A stretch of DNA of 64,000 nucleotides, taken from NCBI GenBank assembly GCA_025786725.1, contig JAHLTZ010000043.1, positions 62,001-126,000 of the forward strand, given 5' to 3'. This stretch comes from Syncephalis fuscata. Its lineage: Eukaryota; Zoopagomycota; Zoopagomycetes; Zoopagales; Piptocephalidaceae. Position 1 is the stretch's first letter. Every line of letters begins with the position of its first letter. Position numbers and translations under genes: made by a program. This document shows positions 36,186-48,954 of this stretch, one piece after another. The notes beneath the pieces are model-generated. The model was not told the origin of the DNA and searched no databases. It worked only from the letters and a program-made list of their open reading frames with translations.

Positions 36186-36967
36186 TTAATGATTTTCTTG
36201 ATCTTCTGGCTCTAATCGTTGTAAGTGTTGAAATGCTTTTGTAAAAAAGGGCCGAATTTCATTTAATTCCATCCAGCCAATATTATCCATCTATTAATAT
36301 TGTATATTAGTTAACTTGCTGTTAGTATATCCACTAGTTATTGATTTACCTGAACATTACTGCCATTGAGTAAAGAAAGACCCAGACGTGCCTTGGCCTG
36401 TCTTACTTCTCTTAAATCTTTAAGTAGTCGCCGTATCATGGCTGATCGCGGAATATCTTCAATGCACTAGACATTTAAGCATTAGCTGTCTATCCAGTTT
36501 TATTTGCTTTTAGCTTACCTATTAAGTAATAAATTGCCAATTTCCATGTAGTTGAAGGGTAAAGCACTGAATGTTGGTTCTTCTTGTTCCTCTTCAAGTT
36601 TCTGCGTTAAAAAGTCTATTTTCTTTTAGTTGACATAAATAGCGTGGTTATGATGACACTTACCAACGTTAAACCACTCTGGTGGCACAATGCGACATTG
36701 ATTTCGTTTACGAAGCGTTAAAGCAACCCAGATTGGTACTTGCGTTAGGCGAGGCGGCTGCGGTTGAAGCGGTGCAAACGTGCCCTATGAATAGCCAGTT
36801 AGAACATGTAGTATACAGTAGTGCTATTAAACGGTTATGGTATATACCTGTATTAGCTCTAACGGTTTTGTTCTAACCGATGGCTCAATAGTAATAAGCG
36901 CATTCTCGGCTAGAAATTCAATCTCGGCTGGTGATAAGCCATTACTTAACTCGACGGATAGTGCCAT
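36186..36967 (-). CDS. PSF2: DNA replication complex GINS subunit Psf2
   Basis: Part of the CMG helicase at replication forks. Exons are 36848-36967, 36664-36784, 36519-36615, 36350-36466 and 36186-36290. Diagnostic text: LSPAEIEFLAENALITI, VPIWVALTLRKRNQCR, IVPPEWFNV, FNYMEIGNLLLN, then EDIPRSAMIRRLLKDLREVR and WMELNEIRPFF. All junctions are in phase except exon 3 to exon 4. Exon 3 ends in phase 2 at GTAAGC, but exon 4 needs phase 0 to read EDIP. One missing base just after the junction (coding TGCATTGAAG) would restore LLLN-SA-x-EDIP as in other Psf2 proteins, so an assembly indel is the simplest explanation. Confidence 0.9.
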
Positions 36968-37285
36968 TAGAATGACAGTAGCAAATACTAACACTAATAC
37001 TATAGTATTAATATGTTGATATTAATAATATTAAGCGTAAAAGAGCAATAAAATAACACACATTCATAGTTTTTATTGTTATCATATCATCTAAAGGCTC
37101 ATTTAAAGTGGATATTATTAAATTCTATCAAATTTTTATTCAACTCCGACGACCCATAGCGCTATTTTCTTTTCGTTTTCAGTATTGATACGGCAGCGAT
37201 TGATCTGTTGCTTGTATAGTCGCTATACATCGCGTGTAATTCTTGCTCCAGCGCTTTATACATATTAATATTCCATACAATTAAA
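36968..37285. promoter_or_regulatory. Divergent promoter region between PSF2 and eIF5B
   Basis: 318 bp between divergent start codons. It is AT-rich with no clear TATA box. Confidence 0.45.
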
Positions 37286-40200
37286 ATGGCCAAAGGAAAG
37301 GGAGGAAAGAAGAAGAAGGCCCAGGATGATTATTGGTAGGATGCACTGCAGTGTTAATACTGTATCGACACCGATCGTGTATCTAACTAACAAAAAAAAT
37401 ACTACAATATGATAATACTATTAGGGATGAGGCATTTGAACAAGACGCCGAAGCCATAGCCACTGATGCAGGAGCTGAGGCTACACCGGCTGCAGCACCA
37501 GTAGAATTGAGGTGACCGCAATTAAGCCGGGCTTTGAGATTGGCGAAGAGCCAGACTATGACGAGGAATATGGCTTAATGGCTCAAGCATCACGTGCCGC
37601 CAAGAAGGGCAAAAATAAGAAGAAGCAACAACAACAACAGGATGATGATATAGATGAGCCAGCCGAAGCTGCAGCAGAGCCGACCAAGGCCGCTGAAGAT
37701 GATGGTGAAATACGCATTAAATCAAAGAAAGAAAAGGAGCGCGAGAAGAAAGAGCGTCAAAAGGAAGCCAAACGCTTAGCAGCTCAAAAGGCCAAAGAAC
37801 AAGGTGGCGGTAAAGGAAATAAGAATAATGCAGCAAGTGAACAAGCAAAGGAAGCAGCAGTAGCTGAAGCAGAACCCGAGGAAGACACAAGTGCATCGGC
37901 CAAGGGCGCTAAAGGAAAGAAGAAGGGCAGCGTCCCAGCTAAACTACGTGTAAGTATTGGCAGTACACTATATGTACAATATAGCATAGATAGACTCATT
38001 CTGCATGCATTAATAGAAAATGCTTGAAGCACAACGAGCTGCTGAGGAAGAAGCACGCCGACTAGAAGAGGAAGAAAGATTACGCATTGAAGAGGAAGAA
38101 AAACGCATTGAAGAAGAGGAGCGATTAGCAGCCGAAGCAGCCGAACGTAAACGTGAAGAAAAGAAAGTAAGCATTTATTAGTCAACTGTAAAAATAATTA
38201 TTAATCTATTATTTAGTTGAAACGTGAACAACTTCGCAAAGAAGGTAAATTGCTTAGTAAGACGGAAAAGGAAAAGCAGCGCAAAGCAGAACAAATGCGC
38301 GAACAGTTATTGGCATCTGGTATGATTCCGGCCACTACAACTGAATCTACAGAAGGAGAGACTACAAAGAAGCGCGTTGTTTATGCCAGCAAGAAGAAGA
38401 AGCCACAAAAGGGTAAACAAAATGATGCTGAAGATAACAGGGCAGCCAAAGAAGCAGCCATAGCCGCAGAAGAAGTCAAGAAGCGTCAACAAGAAGCAGA
38501 GGCAGCAGAGGCAGCCAAAAAAGAAGCAGGTACAGTAGCTGTTCTACATTCATATATATTATGTGTATATATATTTACTTACTATGATATAGAAAAAGAC
38601 TCATGGGAGAATCAAAGCGAAGAAGAAGAGGAGGAAGAAACGGCAAAGGGTTCATGGGAGGATGAATCGGATAATGAGAACGTAAAAGATAGTTGGGATG
38701 CATCATCAGGTGAAGAGGAGGAAAAGAAGAAAGAGACTGCAGTAGCAAAGAGCGGAAAGAAACCAGCACAAAAAGGTAAATAAATAGTAATAATGAATTA
38801 ATTACATTTATTAATATAATAACTATTAATATAATAATAGATGATGATAAATCAACTAAATCTGCTGCTGCTGCTGCTGCACAAAAGAAGAAAGCAGTAG
38901 TAGAAGAGGATGAAGAGGATGAAGAGGACGAAGAGGATGACTCTGAAGAGGATGAAGATGATTCTGAAGAAGACTCTGATAGTGAAGATGATTCTGAAGA
39001 AGAATTGACATCAACACAGAGACAAGCATTGGAACGAAAGAAGCAAGCTGCTGAACGTCGTCAGGTGTGTAAATAATAAGATCTAATTTAATTTAACTTA
39101 TATTTATATTTATATTTATTATTTGTATAGAAACGTATTGAAGAAGCGATGGCTGCTCGTAACAAAGATGATCTACGCTCGCCTATTTGCTGTATTCTAG
39201 GTCACGTAGATACTGGCAAAACTAAGTTGTTAGACAAGGTATTTATTGATTATTTAATAGTTACCCTTAATTAACACTATATAATAGATTCGTCAAACCA
39301 ATGTACAAGAAGGTGAAGCTGGTGGTATTACTCAACAAATTGGTGCTACCTACTTTCCAATTGACGCAGTTAAACAAAAGACCGAATGTCTTCCCAAGGT
39401 AATTAATATGATTAATATATGATTAATATATTTAACTTATGTGTTTATTAACGGTTATATAGGAACTTAAAATTGAGTATAAACTACCTGGTCTTCTAGT
39501 TATTGATACGCCTGGGCACGAGTCGTTTACTAATCTACGTTCTCGTGGTTCTTCCCTTTGTAATATTGCCATTCTTGTAGTTGATATTGTGGTAAGTAAC
39601 AAATATAGCATTACTATATAAACAGTTAACGCCAAGTATGTCGTTAATATTAATAGCACGGTCTTGAGCCACAAACACTCGAATCTCTACGTCTATTGCG
39701 TGATCGTAAAACACCATTCATTGTTGCGCTGAACAAGGTAGGTTTATATTTATTATAGATGAATAATAATGATAATAGTTAACTAATATAATACGTTAGA
39801 TTGATCGTGTTTATGACTGGAAACCAATTCCCAATAATTCATTCCGTGATTCGCTTAGCAAGCAGAAACAGCATGCACAGAATGAATTTGATGATCGTGC
39901 TAAGAAAGTAATGGTGGAATTTGCCGAACAAGTAAGTCGTAATAGTTGATGATATAGAGTGGCCAATACTTATACATCTGTCTATTATCTAATAATAGGG
40001 ATTGAATGCTTGTCTTTACTATGACAATAAGAATCTGGGCCGTAATGTATCATTAGTACCAACATCGGCCATTACTGGTGAAGGCATTCCTGATTTACTT
40101 AATTTGCTCATCCAACTTACACAAACTCGCATGAATGACAAATTGATGTATCTCTCTGAACTGGAATGTACTGTACTTGAAGTCAAGGTTATTGAAGGTC

Positions 40201-41461
40201 TCGGCACCACTATTGATGTTGTTCTATCCAACGGTGTACTTAATGAAGGTGATCGTATTGTAATATGTGGTCTTAATGGACCCATTGCCACCAATGTTCG
40301 CGCACTACTTACACCACAACCGATGCGTGAACTACGTGTTAAGGTATGTATAGCAATAATATCTATTATAAAACACAAACTAATAAATTTGTGTTTATTA
40401 TTTGTAGGCGGCCTATGTCCATCACAAGACGATTAAGGCAGCTATGGGTGTCAAGATTTGTGCACCTGATCTTGAAAAGGCCATTGCTGGTTCACGTCTT
40501 ATGGTCGTTGGTCCCGACGACGATGAAGAAGAAATGATGGATGAAGTAATGTCAGATCTTCAAACGTTGTTGAGTTCAGTCGATAAAAGTGGTCGTGGTG
40601 TATGTGTACAAGCATCGACTATTGGTTCATTGGAGGCGTTACTTGAATTCTTGCGAGTATCCAAGATTCCAGTATCGGGCATTAATATTGGTCCAGTGCA
40701 TAAGCGAGATATTATTCGCGCCTCTACCATGTTGGAACGTGCGAAGGAATTTGCCGTTATGCTTTGCTTCGATGTTAAAGTCGATAAGGAAGCGCAAGAA
40801 TTGGCCGATGAACTAGGCGTTCGTGTCTTCACTGCCGATATTATCTATCACTTGTTTGATCAATTTACCGCCTACAACAAAGTAAGTCAAACAAAAATCA
40901 ATAGTTTAATCGGTGGGTATTGATGAATGGTATGTAGGAAATTATGGAACAGCGGCGTAAAGATCAGGCACCTCAAGCGGTGTTCCCTTGTATTCTTAAG
41001 ATTATTCCAGGCTGTGTGTTTAATAAGCGCGATCCAATCATTCTTGGTGTGGATGTCGTTGAAGGCAGTCTACGTCCCGGCACACCTATTTGTGTAGTGA
41101 ATGTGGATGCTGAAACAAAAGCCAAGGAAATTATTACGATTGGCAAGGTGTCAAGTATTGAACAGAATCACAAGACTGTCGAGATTGTAAAGAAGGGACA
41201 GGCTACCGCTGGTGTGGCAGTTAAGATTGAATGTGCCGTTTATGAGACGCCAAAGATGGTGGGTCGTCACTTTACAGAACAAAATGAACTTTATAGCAAG
41301 GTAGGATAATCACGGTATTATTATAGATTAATGTTAATGTTTTAAATAATTAGATTTCACGCCAGTCTATCGATGTGCTTAAAGAGAGTTTCCGTAACGA
41401 CGTGTCAAAGGAAGAATGGGCACTTATGGTCAAATTGAAAAAGATACTGGATATCCAGTAA
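37286..41461 (+). CDS. FUN12: Translation initiation factor eIF5B (GTPase)
   Basis: Ribosomal-subunit-joining GTPase. It starts [17 protein letters not shown] (exon 1, 37286-37335). It then has a very long Lys/Glu/Ala-rich charged N-terminal region with acidic blocks including [12 protein letters not shown] and tandem [11 protein letters not shown]. The G domain follows: G1 GHVDTGKT (about 39204), G2 region [15 protein letters not shown]3 DTPGHESF, G4 NKID split by an intron after NK (about 39740-39800), then [12 protein letters not shown]. Domain II, the [12 protein letters not shown]...[13 protein letters not shown] domain III and the C-terminal domain IV end with LKKILDIQ. At about 37500-37515 the frame shifts: VEL-R-stop in one frame continues as [14 protein letters not shown] in another. 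One missing base would repair it. All other junctions are in phase. Confidence 0.96.
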
Positions 41462-41739
41462 AATTAAATCATTTAATAATAAAAATCATTACGATTTAAT
41501 AAAAAAGTGTATTAGTTTATTTTTATTTTGATACTTTAATATATTCTGAGCTAATAGTTAGTTTATCACCACTTGTAATCTTGCATCGTAACTATATATA
41601 TATTATATATAGTAGGGATCGTTACTGATTGTTGGATTCATCGGTCGATCGAGGTTATTGCTAATCGGCGAATAGCTATCGTAATTTAGCGAATGCAGCA
41701 CGATTAACTTGATAGTACTGCATTCATTATAGTACTACG

Positions 41740-43123
41740 ATGGGCGACGCAGGATTCTTTAAAGTAAGTACTAGCAAGTGGTTTGAGAACAGTGCCAATA
41801 AGCTAACAGTATTATGGGTCGGTGTAGGGCACGAGTGCCGATCAGGATGCGCGGTTTAGTAATAAGCACCGAAAGTTGTTAAAGTCTATGACATTCCCTG
41901 CTTCATTTAAGAAAAAAGTATGTATAATTAAGCTGGATGGCATGAAAGTAGTAAAGTGAATTGATATTGATATGTTGATGGCTAGGTGGATATAACTAAA
42001 GTTAATGTTGATCTTATGCAACCATGGATTGCTCAGCGTATTAAAGACCTGCTGGGCATCGATGATGAAGTCGTGACTGAATTTGTGTTTGGTATGCTGG
42101 CTGAAAAGGTAATACTAACAGCAAATATTTATTAAATGGAACTATAATCTAATAAGTTGGTGCAATAGGATTTGGATCCACGAAAAATACAAATTGATTT
42201 GACGGGTTTTCTTGAAGACAAAACACCACAATTTGTAACTGAACTGTGGGATATGTTATTAAGTGCACAGGAGAATGTTGGTGGTATTCCAACTCAATTG
42301 ATCGAGCAAAAGAAAAAAGAAATTATGGAGAAAAGGGTAAGATAGCTATTTAGTAAATTAATAAAATCATGCATTTATTATTAAACACTGCTGTTAATAT
42401 CAGAAAGCAGAAGAGGAAATTAATCGAAGAATTGACGAGATGCGCAAAAAAGAAAGAGTTGAGGAAGGTGAACAAGAAAGTAGAACAAGCAGCTATAAAC
42501 CAGTAAGTGGTTGAATTAATACAGTGCAGACAATGGTTTAATTGGTTTGATATTAGGCACAGCGTAGTCAAGTTGAGCCCAATCGAGCTAGAGTAAGTCG
42601 CTTTGATCGTCAGAATGGCGATGAAGATACACGGCGCACGACAGAAAATGAACGACGTGATGTACGTCCTCGTGAACGCAACCGCAGCCATAGTCGTGAA
42701 CGTTACAACCGTCGTGATCGTGAACATAATCATAGTCACAATCGTCGTCGTCGTAGTCGTAGTCGCGAGGATCGATCATCGCGGTATCAGTCACATCGAG
42801 ATCGACATGCCACATCACGACGAGATGATGCTACTCATTACGATCGCGATACTCGACACCGTCATGAACACCGAGACCGCCAGCAAGATCGTGATCGCGA
42901 CCGTGATCGTCATTATCGTCGCCATGAGCATCAGCAGCAACATCGTGAACGATCACATCGTCGATCAAGTCCTAAACCGCACGAATCGGGTGGAGAAAGC
43001 GATAGAAGCGATGGTCTTGAACAGTCACGTCGCCAGCGTCGTCATCGTCGTGACCCTCGTGATGAACAGAATAGTCCACCTCGTTCCTCGTCTAATATAG
43101 AGGGTACTGCTATGGAGGAATAA
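41740..43123 (+). CDS. SRRM1: SRRM1-like PWI-domain splicing coactivator with RS tail
   Basis: Nuclear SR-related protein that bridges spliceosome and exon-bound factors. Six in-phase exons are seen. Exon 1 (41740-41763) gives MGDAGFFK, then GTSADQDARFSNKHRKLLKS and FKKKVDITKVNVDLMQPWI. The PWI fold continues through GIDDEVVTEFVFGML, QIDLTGFLEDK and ELWDMLLSAQENVGGIP. A charged coiled segment (KAEEEINRRIDEMRKKE) leads into an Arg/Asp/His/Ser-rich tail of about 180 residues with repeats such as RDRDRDRH and SHSRERYNRRDR. The N-terminal half is close to human SRRM1/SRm160. The tail is much shorter. The C-terminus is MEE. Confidence 0.94.
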
Positions 43124-43636
43124 ACAAAATGGTTTAGTGACGATAATAAATGCACGTTCAAGGTTGAATGATGTTTTTCGTAAAAAAAATTGTTTAATAA
43201 ACTTGTGCTTATGAAGAGTAGAATAGGTTTTATTATTTTGGTTATATAGTATTGGTAACACATAACTATCGAAAACAAACAATGTGTCCATTTAAATATG
43301 TTAAAAAAGCTATATGATTATTTCTATTCAAGTGGAAATAGCATCAAAACTATGAATAAAAAGTAGTCATTAAAGGTGCAAAAGCGTGAGAATAATTGAA
43401 TAATTTACGTACCTTTTTGGTATTAGTAATTAGTTTTGTCGACTGTAACAAGAAATTGTTGTTTTTTACATGCAGTTTACCTTTATTAGAAATGCTGCAT
43501 TCTTACAACAGCAATAATTATAATATAACTACATATAAGTTAATGAAGTATGTTAATTGTTACAATAAAAAAGAAAAAACAATTTAACTTTGCTTTAATA
43601 TATCGTTATATTTATTCATTAATGCAGCTATGTAAA
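43124..43636. other. Intergenic between the SRRM1-like gene and the first M36 gene
   Basis: 513 bp, a convergent 3' region. Its AT-rich ORFs are chance. Confidence 0.5.
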
Positions 43637-45616
43637 TTATGCGGTACAATTGGGTGGTAGGCTGTTATCTGACTCTTTACGGCCAGTTTTGGCAACAACC
43701 TTATACCCAAGACCTCGCTTGGCGAATCCACGCCAGATTTCACAAGCATGTTTACCACCTGTTAATTGCTGCTCAGCCTGAATGATAGCATCTCGGGCTT
43801 GAAGGAATGTTGGGTTACATGGCTGTAGTTTCAAAGCATCAACAACAATCTGAAGGAAAAGTGTATTGCCTTTTGTAAGGTCAACAGAGTATTTGTTTTC
43901 TTGGAATCCAAGCTTATTAACAAAGTTCCAATAAACTTCATATAACATTGTGGCCCAAATCTCACCAGCACTGTGCGGTTCATAAATCCACCAAAAATCG
44001 TTCAAGTAATTGTAGTTCAGAGGATTTGTAGATTGGTTAGTCGAGTAGGCAAAGTGACGAATATTTTTTCCAATAACATATCGACCCATTTCAACATTTT
44101 TGGTAGAGTTATCGGTTGGTTTCATTTCGAGCCAGGAAGCATAGAAATCGCTCCAGCCTTCGTTCATGCCTCGGGATTCAAGGTTTAACAAACATTGGGA
44201 ATTGGCCGAACCACCAGTTAAGCGACCAGATATACCATGTCCATATTCGTGTGAAATAATATCGTTTTCGAGAGAGCCATCGCGGCCTGGTGCTATATTG
44301 TCAAAGCCAAACATTGCCATTGTTGGTCGTTCACCATCAACCGAATTCGTAAAGAATGCATTGCCACGATAGCCTGGAGAATCATAGCCTGCTAATACGT
44401 GGGCAGCTACAGCGTCACTGCCCTTACCACCTTTGTTGCCATTGTCTTCTTGGAAATTGCCAGCAGCTTCATCGAAGCCGTATTGATAGAAAATATCGTG
44501 CATGAAATTGTTAACGTAAAACAGATTGGTAACGGCTGCATCGACATTGTGTTTGAGGTCTTTTTTAGCATCGTATGGGAAGTTGAAATCTAAATTCTTT
44601 CCACCATCGGGACGATGATTGTTTTTCCAGTTATCTTCACTATCATCAACGCCATCATTGTCTGTATCTGTGAAGTTATAGTTGACCTGAGCAAATACAT
44701 TGTTGCCAATTGTAGTGGTAAACTTCTTGTCTCCCTGTGTGTGCCAGCCATTTGGCGATGCATTCCTATCGGCTGGATTCGTGACGGTTTGAAGTGGTGT
44801 ATCGATAGGATTATTGTTGCCAATTTTAACAACATCATAGCTAGCAAAAGTCATCAAATCACTCAATGCAAGTATTTTGGTACCATCAGCCGATACATGG
44901 ACTAAGAACTCGTTAAGTGGCATTTTGACTAGAAATTTCCAAGCTGGTGCTACTTCATTGGCACTTGTTTGAATGTAGGATTGTGACACTTTTACAGCAG
45001 ACTTGGTAAAACCAACATTCTTAAGTAGATATGACTGACCACCATTCGTAGGTTTAGGCTGTGGTACAGCCTGGACTTTGCTAGCATCGAATGACTGCTT
45101 GATATGCGTGGCAAATGTACGCAAAGCATCTGCAGGAGAAACAAATCCGGCAGTCTGGCCATCCCATGTTTTGAATGGCTCGGCCATTAATTTGTTTGTG
45201 GTGCTTTGGCCAGCCGCATTGCTTTTAAAAAAGCTGTCGTCATAGGCAATAATCTTGTTTGCTTTACTGACATGAACACCCACAACGCCGTTGGAGACGT
45301 TAATGCCTTTGATGGTTTGTTGAAGGTAGACATGGGTGGTACCGCTGATCTTGGATTTGTGCGAGGTGGTCACAATAAAGTCGCCATCTTTGACATGAAG
45401 CTGAGAACGGGCAAACTCAAGCGCAACCTCTTGTGCATTGTGGGGTGTGAATGATGCTGGTGGCCTGTAGTTGTTTAGATTGGATGACAAAGTACGAACT
45501 GCAGAATTAACGTTAACGCTAGGAATAATAGATTCGACTTCAATTCGCTGATTGGCACATGAGACGGCACCGACAAATGCCAGAATTAAAGAAGCAGTAC
45601 GTAGGTCAATATGCAT
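43637..45616 (-). CDS. Secreted fungalysin M36 metalloprotease, copy 1 (659 aa)
   Basis: Extracellular zinc endopeptidase made as a preproenzyme. A signal peptide (residues 1-20) is followed by the FTP/PepSY-type propeptide (to about residue 265, including HVYLQQTIKGINVSNGVVG) and the catalytic domain. The zinc site is HEYGH at 456-460 in IISHEYGHGISGRLTGG, with the third ligand in NEGWSDFYASW. The conserved C-terminus is CNPTFLQARDAII...CEIWRGFAKRGLG. The length fits the family (about 600-650). A loop at about residues 320-340 reads TDTDNDGVDDSEDNW, which looks like a calcium-binding Asp-rich loop. It is intronless, unlike the housekeeping genes. Its two paralogs lie within 9 kb. Confidence 0.96.
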   Translation of the reverse strand: MHIDLRTASLILAFVGAVSCANQRIEVESIIPSVNVNSAVRTLSSNLNNYRPPASFTPHNAQEVALEFARSQLHVKDGDFIVTTSHKSKISGTTHVYLQQTIKGINVSNGVVGVHVSKANKIIAYDDSFFKSNAAGQSTTNKLMAEPFKTWDGQTAGFVSPADALRTFATHIKQSFDASKVQAVPQPKPTNGGQSYLLKNVGFTKSAVKVSQSYIQTSANEVAPAWKFLVKMPLNEFLVHVSADGTKILALSDLMTFASYDVVKIGNNNPIDTPLQTVTNPADRNASPNGWHTQGDKKFTTTIGNNVFAQVNYNFTDTDNDGVDDSEDNWKNNHRPDGGKNLDFNFPYDAKKDLKHNVDAAVTNLFYVNNFMHDIFYQYGFDEAAGNFQEDNGNKGGKGSDAVAAHVLAGYDSPGYRGNAFFTNSVDGERPTMAMFGFDNIAPGRDGSLENDIISHEYGHGISGRLTGGSANSQCLLNLESRGMNEGWSDFYASWLEMKPTDNSTKNVEMGRYVIGKNIRHFAYSTNQSTNPLNYNYLNDFWWIYEPHSAGEIWATMLYEVYWNFVNKLGFQENKYSVDLTKGNTLFLQIVVDALKLQPCNPTFLQARDAIIQAEQQLTGGKHACEIWRGFAKRGLGYKVVAKTGRKESDNSLPPNCTA

Positions 45617-46796
45617 GTTAATAATAGGAAAGCAAGAAGATGTGATACGTAAATTGAATAATCAAATAATTAGTTAGTAGAAAGATTCTTTAAGAACAAT
45701 TGTTAAGCGTAAATAAATTGCGGTGATTGATTTGAATAGTTGTTAGGTGTTGTGAGTGGACTAGTGAGTTGTAATAAATATTAACAAAACACTAGAATAG
45801 CGGCAATTTTTATAATAAATACCTTAGCACTTTATTCTCAAAATATTACAAGTTTTAATAACATACAAAATCAGATTGCACAAATAGGCCATTAGTTAGT
45901 TGAATATGCTGTTTGTTGTCGTCATTCATTGAATATTGCATTTTCTGCATTATGTTTCAATTCTTGGCAAACACGTCCAGAGTTGATAAACCATTATTAC
46001 TATTTTTGATCAGGTTTAATATTAATAAGGCCTCGTGTCACATGATTTTACAATACGTGATTGCTGATGTATACTCAACGCCTATGCGCAGACAACAGGG
46101 TAAAAATGAGCACATAATTAGAAGCATTCAAGTTTAAAAGCACTGTTCTAAATTACCATAAATTGATGGTCCATATTCATAAAGGCCTGTATAAATCCAG
46201 TATTTGTAACTTTCTAAAATTAACAGCGATCAATTTTAAATATCTACACGCCTTTTGGTATACGGCTCTTTTTTAATCAACTTTTCCACTAGTTATGCCT
46301 CAAATAAACTAAAAAATAATTTCAAGTTCAAATTGATTTTAATGCATTTCAAAATATTATTTTGTAATATTTTGATTTTTCAGTGTATATGTTAGTTTTT
46401 ATTAATAAGCTGCATCGCTTTAATATTTTTGAATGGTTTACAGGTGAAATGAGCTGTTTTCTAAAAGGCCTGGAGCGTTACGCCAATAAATCAGTGAATT
46501 GATTTCCATAAATTACACTAAGAAGTTGGCATTACCTGTTTTAGGCCTTGTTTTACTAATATATACCATTATCTTGCTTTTCAAGTTTGAAGATTGTGAG
46601 TTTACTGGTTATACTATATTGCTATTACGGGTGTCGTAAAACACAAAAGACGACTACACACGTAAAATATGCTGTCTAAGCTATTTTGCACTAATAATAG
46701 AATCTAAATCAAAAACATGCTTTATTTTAATTTGTAAAAACTATCAAGCATTTTTATGCCACTTATAAGCTGCAGCAATGTTGTATTTAACTAATC
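45617..46796. other. Gene-free stretch upstream of M36 copy 1
   Basis: About 1.2 kb, AT-rich, with a TATA-like TTTATAATAAAT near 45809-45820. A 74-codon ORF (45913-46137, +) has no features I can support. Confidence 0.45.
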
Positions 46797-47937
46797 CTAC
46801 TTTGTCTGATCATTTGAGTTTTGACGTGGCCATTTCGCTATCAACAATTCATCTGTAGAAGGTTTCTGTTTGATTAAATTATTTCCTTGAACAATCAATA
46901 GCTCATTGATATACCGTTCCGTCGTTTCCTCTATTTGCTTTTCAGGAATACCAGCGACACAAAAAATATTACTAAAATACAGTCTCATATTTGAGTTATA
47001 TTTTTGTGTAATAAAAGTTTTGACCTTTGCGTCAGATTCATGAATAACGCTGTATATGTAGTGGAAACAATCAATTACGACTTGGGACTCATCGTTGTGT
47101 TTTACACCTAATGAACCACTAGAATCATAATAGCTACGCACACTTATATAAACTTACACTGATATTAAGCTCATAATGTCATCCTAATTGTTTTGCAAGT
47201 AAAACACCTGATTTATAGACTGATTAACATTATTTATAATTGTATTTAAACTCCATACCGCGTCTTAATTGATTAAGCATATTTTCAAAATCGTGAGGAG
47301 TTTCTATAGCTACTGGTATTGCACTCGTATACTCAGTCATATAACAAATATGCTCTTGGCTTGCAAAATATTTATCGATAAAGGCAGAATTAATAATACG
47401 AAAGATCGGCTTGTTTTGGTAATTTTGATACTTCGCATAAGCATCATGGCATAATATCGTGTTACTAATAATGTTATACTGTCAGTTATGTAGAATACCT
47501 AAAAAAAATAAAAAGTTCCTATTAAAGTGACCCAAACTTGATTGATCTTTTGTGCTATATTGATCTTTGTGCGAACATAAAGGTTCAACAAATATGCCAT
47601 ATCCTTTACTTGGATCAAAAAAATCTCCAGAAGCGCGAAATATCTTATTAGAGTAGGTATTAATCAAACTAATAATTTTTAAATGCTGATTATTGAATGA
47701 TCCATTCATGTGCATAGAACTTCCATAAAATTTCCCTGTTTCTATTAATTATAATATGAGCAACTTCAATCTTAATCAAAACTAATGTAACGTACTTGGA
47801 TTAAAGCCAATCGGTTTATTTGCATTCATATTCGCATTCGTGAATGTTGCTTGTACATTTGAAACATTTTGGATGTTCGATACGAGTAACAATGCAGTAA
47901 CGAAAGTGGCAGCTGTAAATGCGTTGTGAAAAATCAT
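46797..47937 (-). CDS. Secreted hypothetical protein, multi-exon
   Basis: The family is not recognised. Exon 1 (about 47800-47937) has a signal peptide (FTAATFVTALLLVSNI). A phase-1 intron joins it to KTGKFYGSSMHMNGSFNN and on to about 47490. A third block (about 47230-47480) reads LCHDAYAKYQNYQNKPIFRI, and the last exon (from about 47158, entered at an AG after TGTAAG) reads YISVRSYYDSSGS to NSNDQTK. The third-to-last-exon junction is in phase. The second-to-third junction cannot be made in phase and falls at a T8 homopolymer (coding strand, about 47501), so an indel or unrecognised splice site is likely. Only a few cysteines are present. The layout resembles the left-edge secreted gene, but I see no clear homology. 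Confidence 0.55.
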
Positions 47938-48954
47938 TGCAATATTTTATAACTTGTCTAAAAACAAAAACTTGGTTTGAAAAAATGTTTGTAAAAGAGC
48001 GTTGAAATAATATAGGTCAAATGACAACGTTATCCGAAAGGGAAAAATAGAGAATAAAGAATAGTTACTAAAGTTTGCATGTTGTTTTTATAGCAAACGT
48101 GGCCGTTATAATCGTTAGAGAATTATATTAATGTAATAAACATGGCAACTATATGATTATATTTAGCATGAGATTCGGATATAATTAGAGTTTCAGGCAA
48201 TACAATAAGCCAATTGGCTTGAAATGGTATACTGGCATCACGAAAATTTTGAATTCTGAATTTAAAATACGGAGTTGTTTCATAGTTATGTGGCTATTGC
48301 TATATCTATAATGTAAATCTTATAGCCACTTGAATATATAGATAATTATAAGTATAATAAAAATAGTATTGTAAATAATATTTATATGCTTTATTGCTAT
48401 TTTATCCATCAAATAACTTATATCATTGTCAAAGTTTGATAACCGCTCTATATAACAACAGTTTTCTTAGCAACTATAACTTATAATAAACTTATAGACA
48501 ATTATTTATCTGTGTGTGTTTAAATGTATTGTTTGGTTGAGCAATATGCTTTTTAAGCTAATTAAAATTTTATTAATTTTGTAATATGCCAACTATAACA
48601 ATATTGGTTAAAAACAATTAATAAGTTGTGTAAAGCATAAAAATAATTAATACGTGGTAGTAACAAATTACATGTGCAGCATATTGCCGGCATGTCCACC
48701 AAGATGTTTATATTCTCATTGTATTACAAATTTAAGTTTATATCTTATAAATGTAATACCTGTTATAAAAGCCGTGCTTGTTTAAGTATTTTTGTAAAGA
48801 GCTATAGTCACACGCCATTAATCCTACGCCCAATAACTTACTAATTATGCAATTCATCTACGATATTCTACTTACGCTTAATACTATCATATAATTATTT
48901 TTATTTTAGTTTATCTAATCTACGTATCACGACTCTTCGCTTTCTACCGTCAAC
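47938..48954. other. Promoter and intergenic region upstream of M36 copy 2
   Basis: About 1 kb. The last ~200 bp carry the TATA element listed separately and a block shared with the inverted copy. Nothing else was recognised. Confidence 0.5.
48764..48770 (+). promoter_or_regulatory. TATA box of M36 copy 2
   Basis: TATAAAA embedded in TTATAAAAGCCGTGCTTG, 185 bp upstream of the start codon. The same block occurs in inverted orientation upstream of M36 copy 3. Confidence 0.7.

Noticed and set aside
42603-43100. Frame-shifted ORF (Ile/Val/Met-rich) within the SRRM1-like gene
   Set aside because: It is a shadow of the Arg/Asp/His repeat tail. CGT/GAT/CAT-type repeats stay open in several frames.
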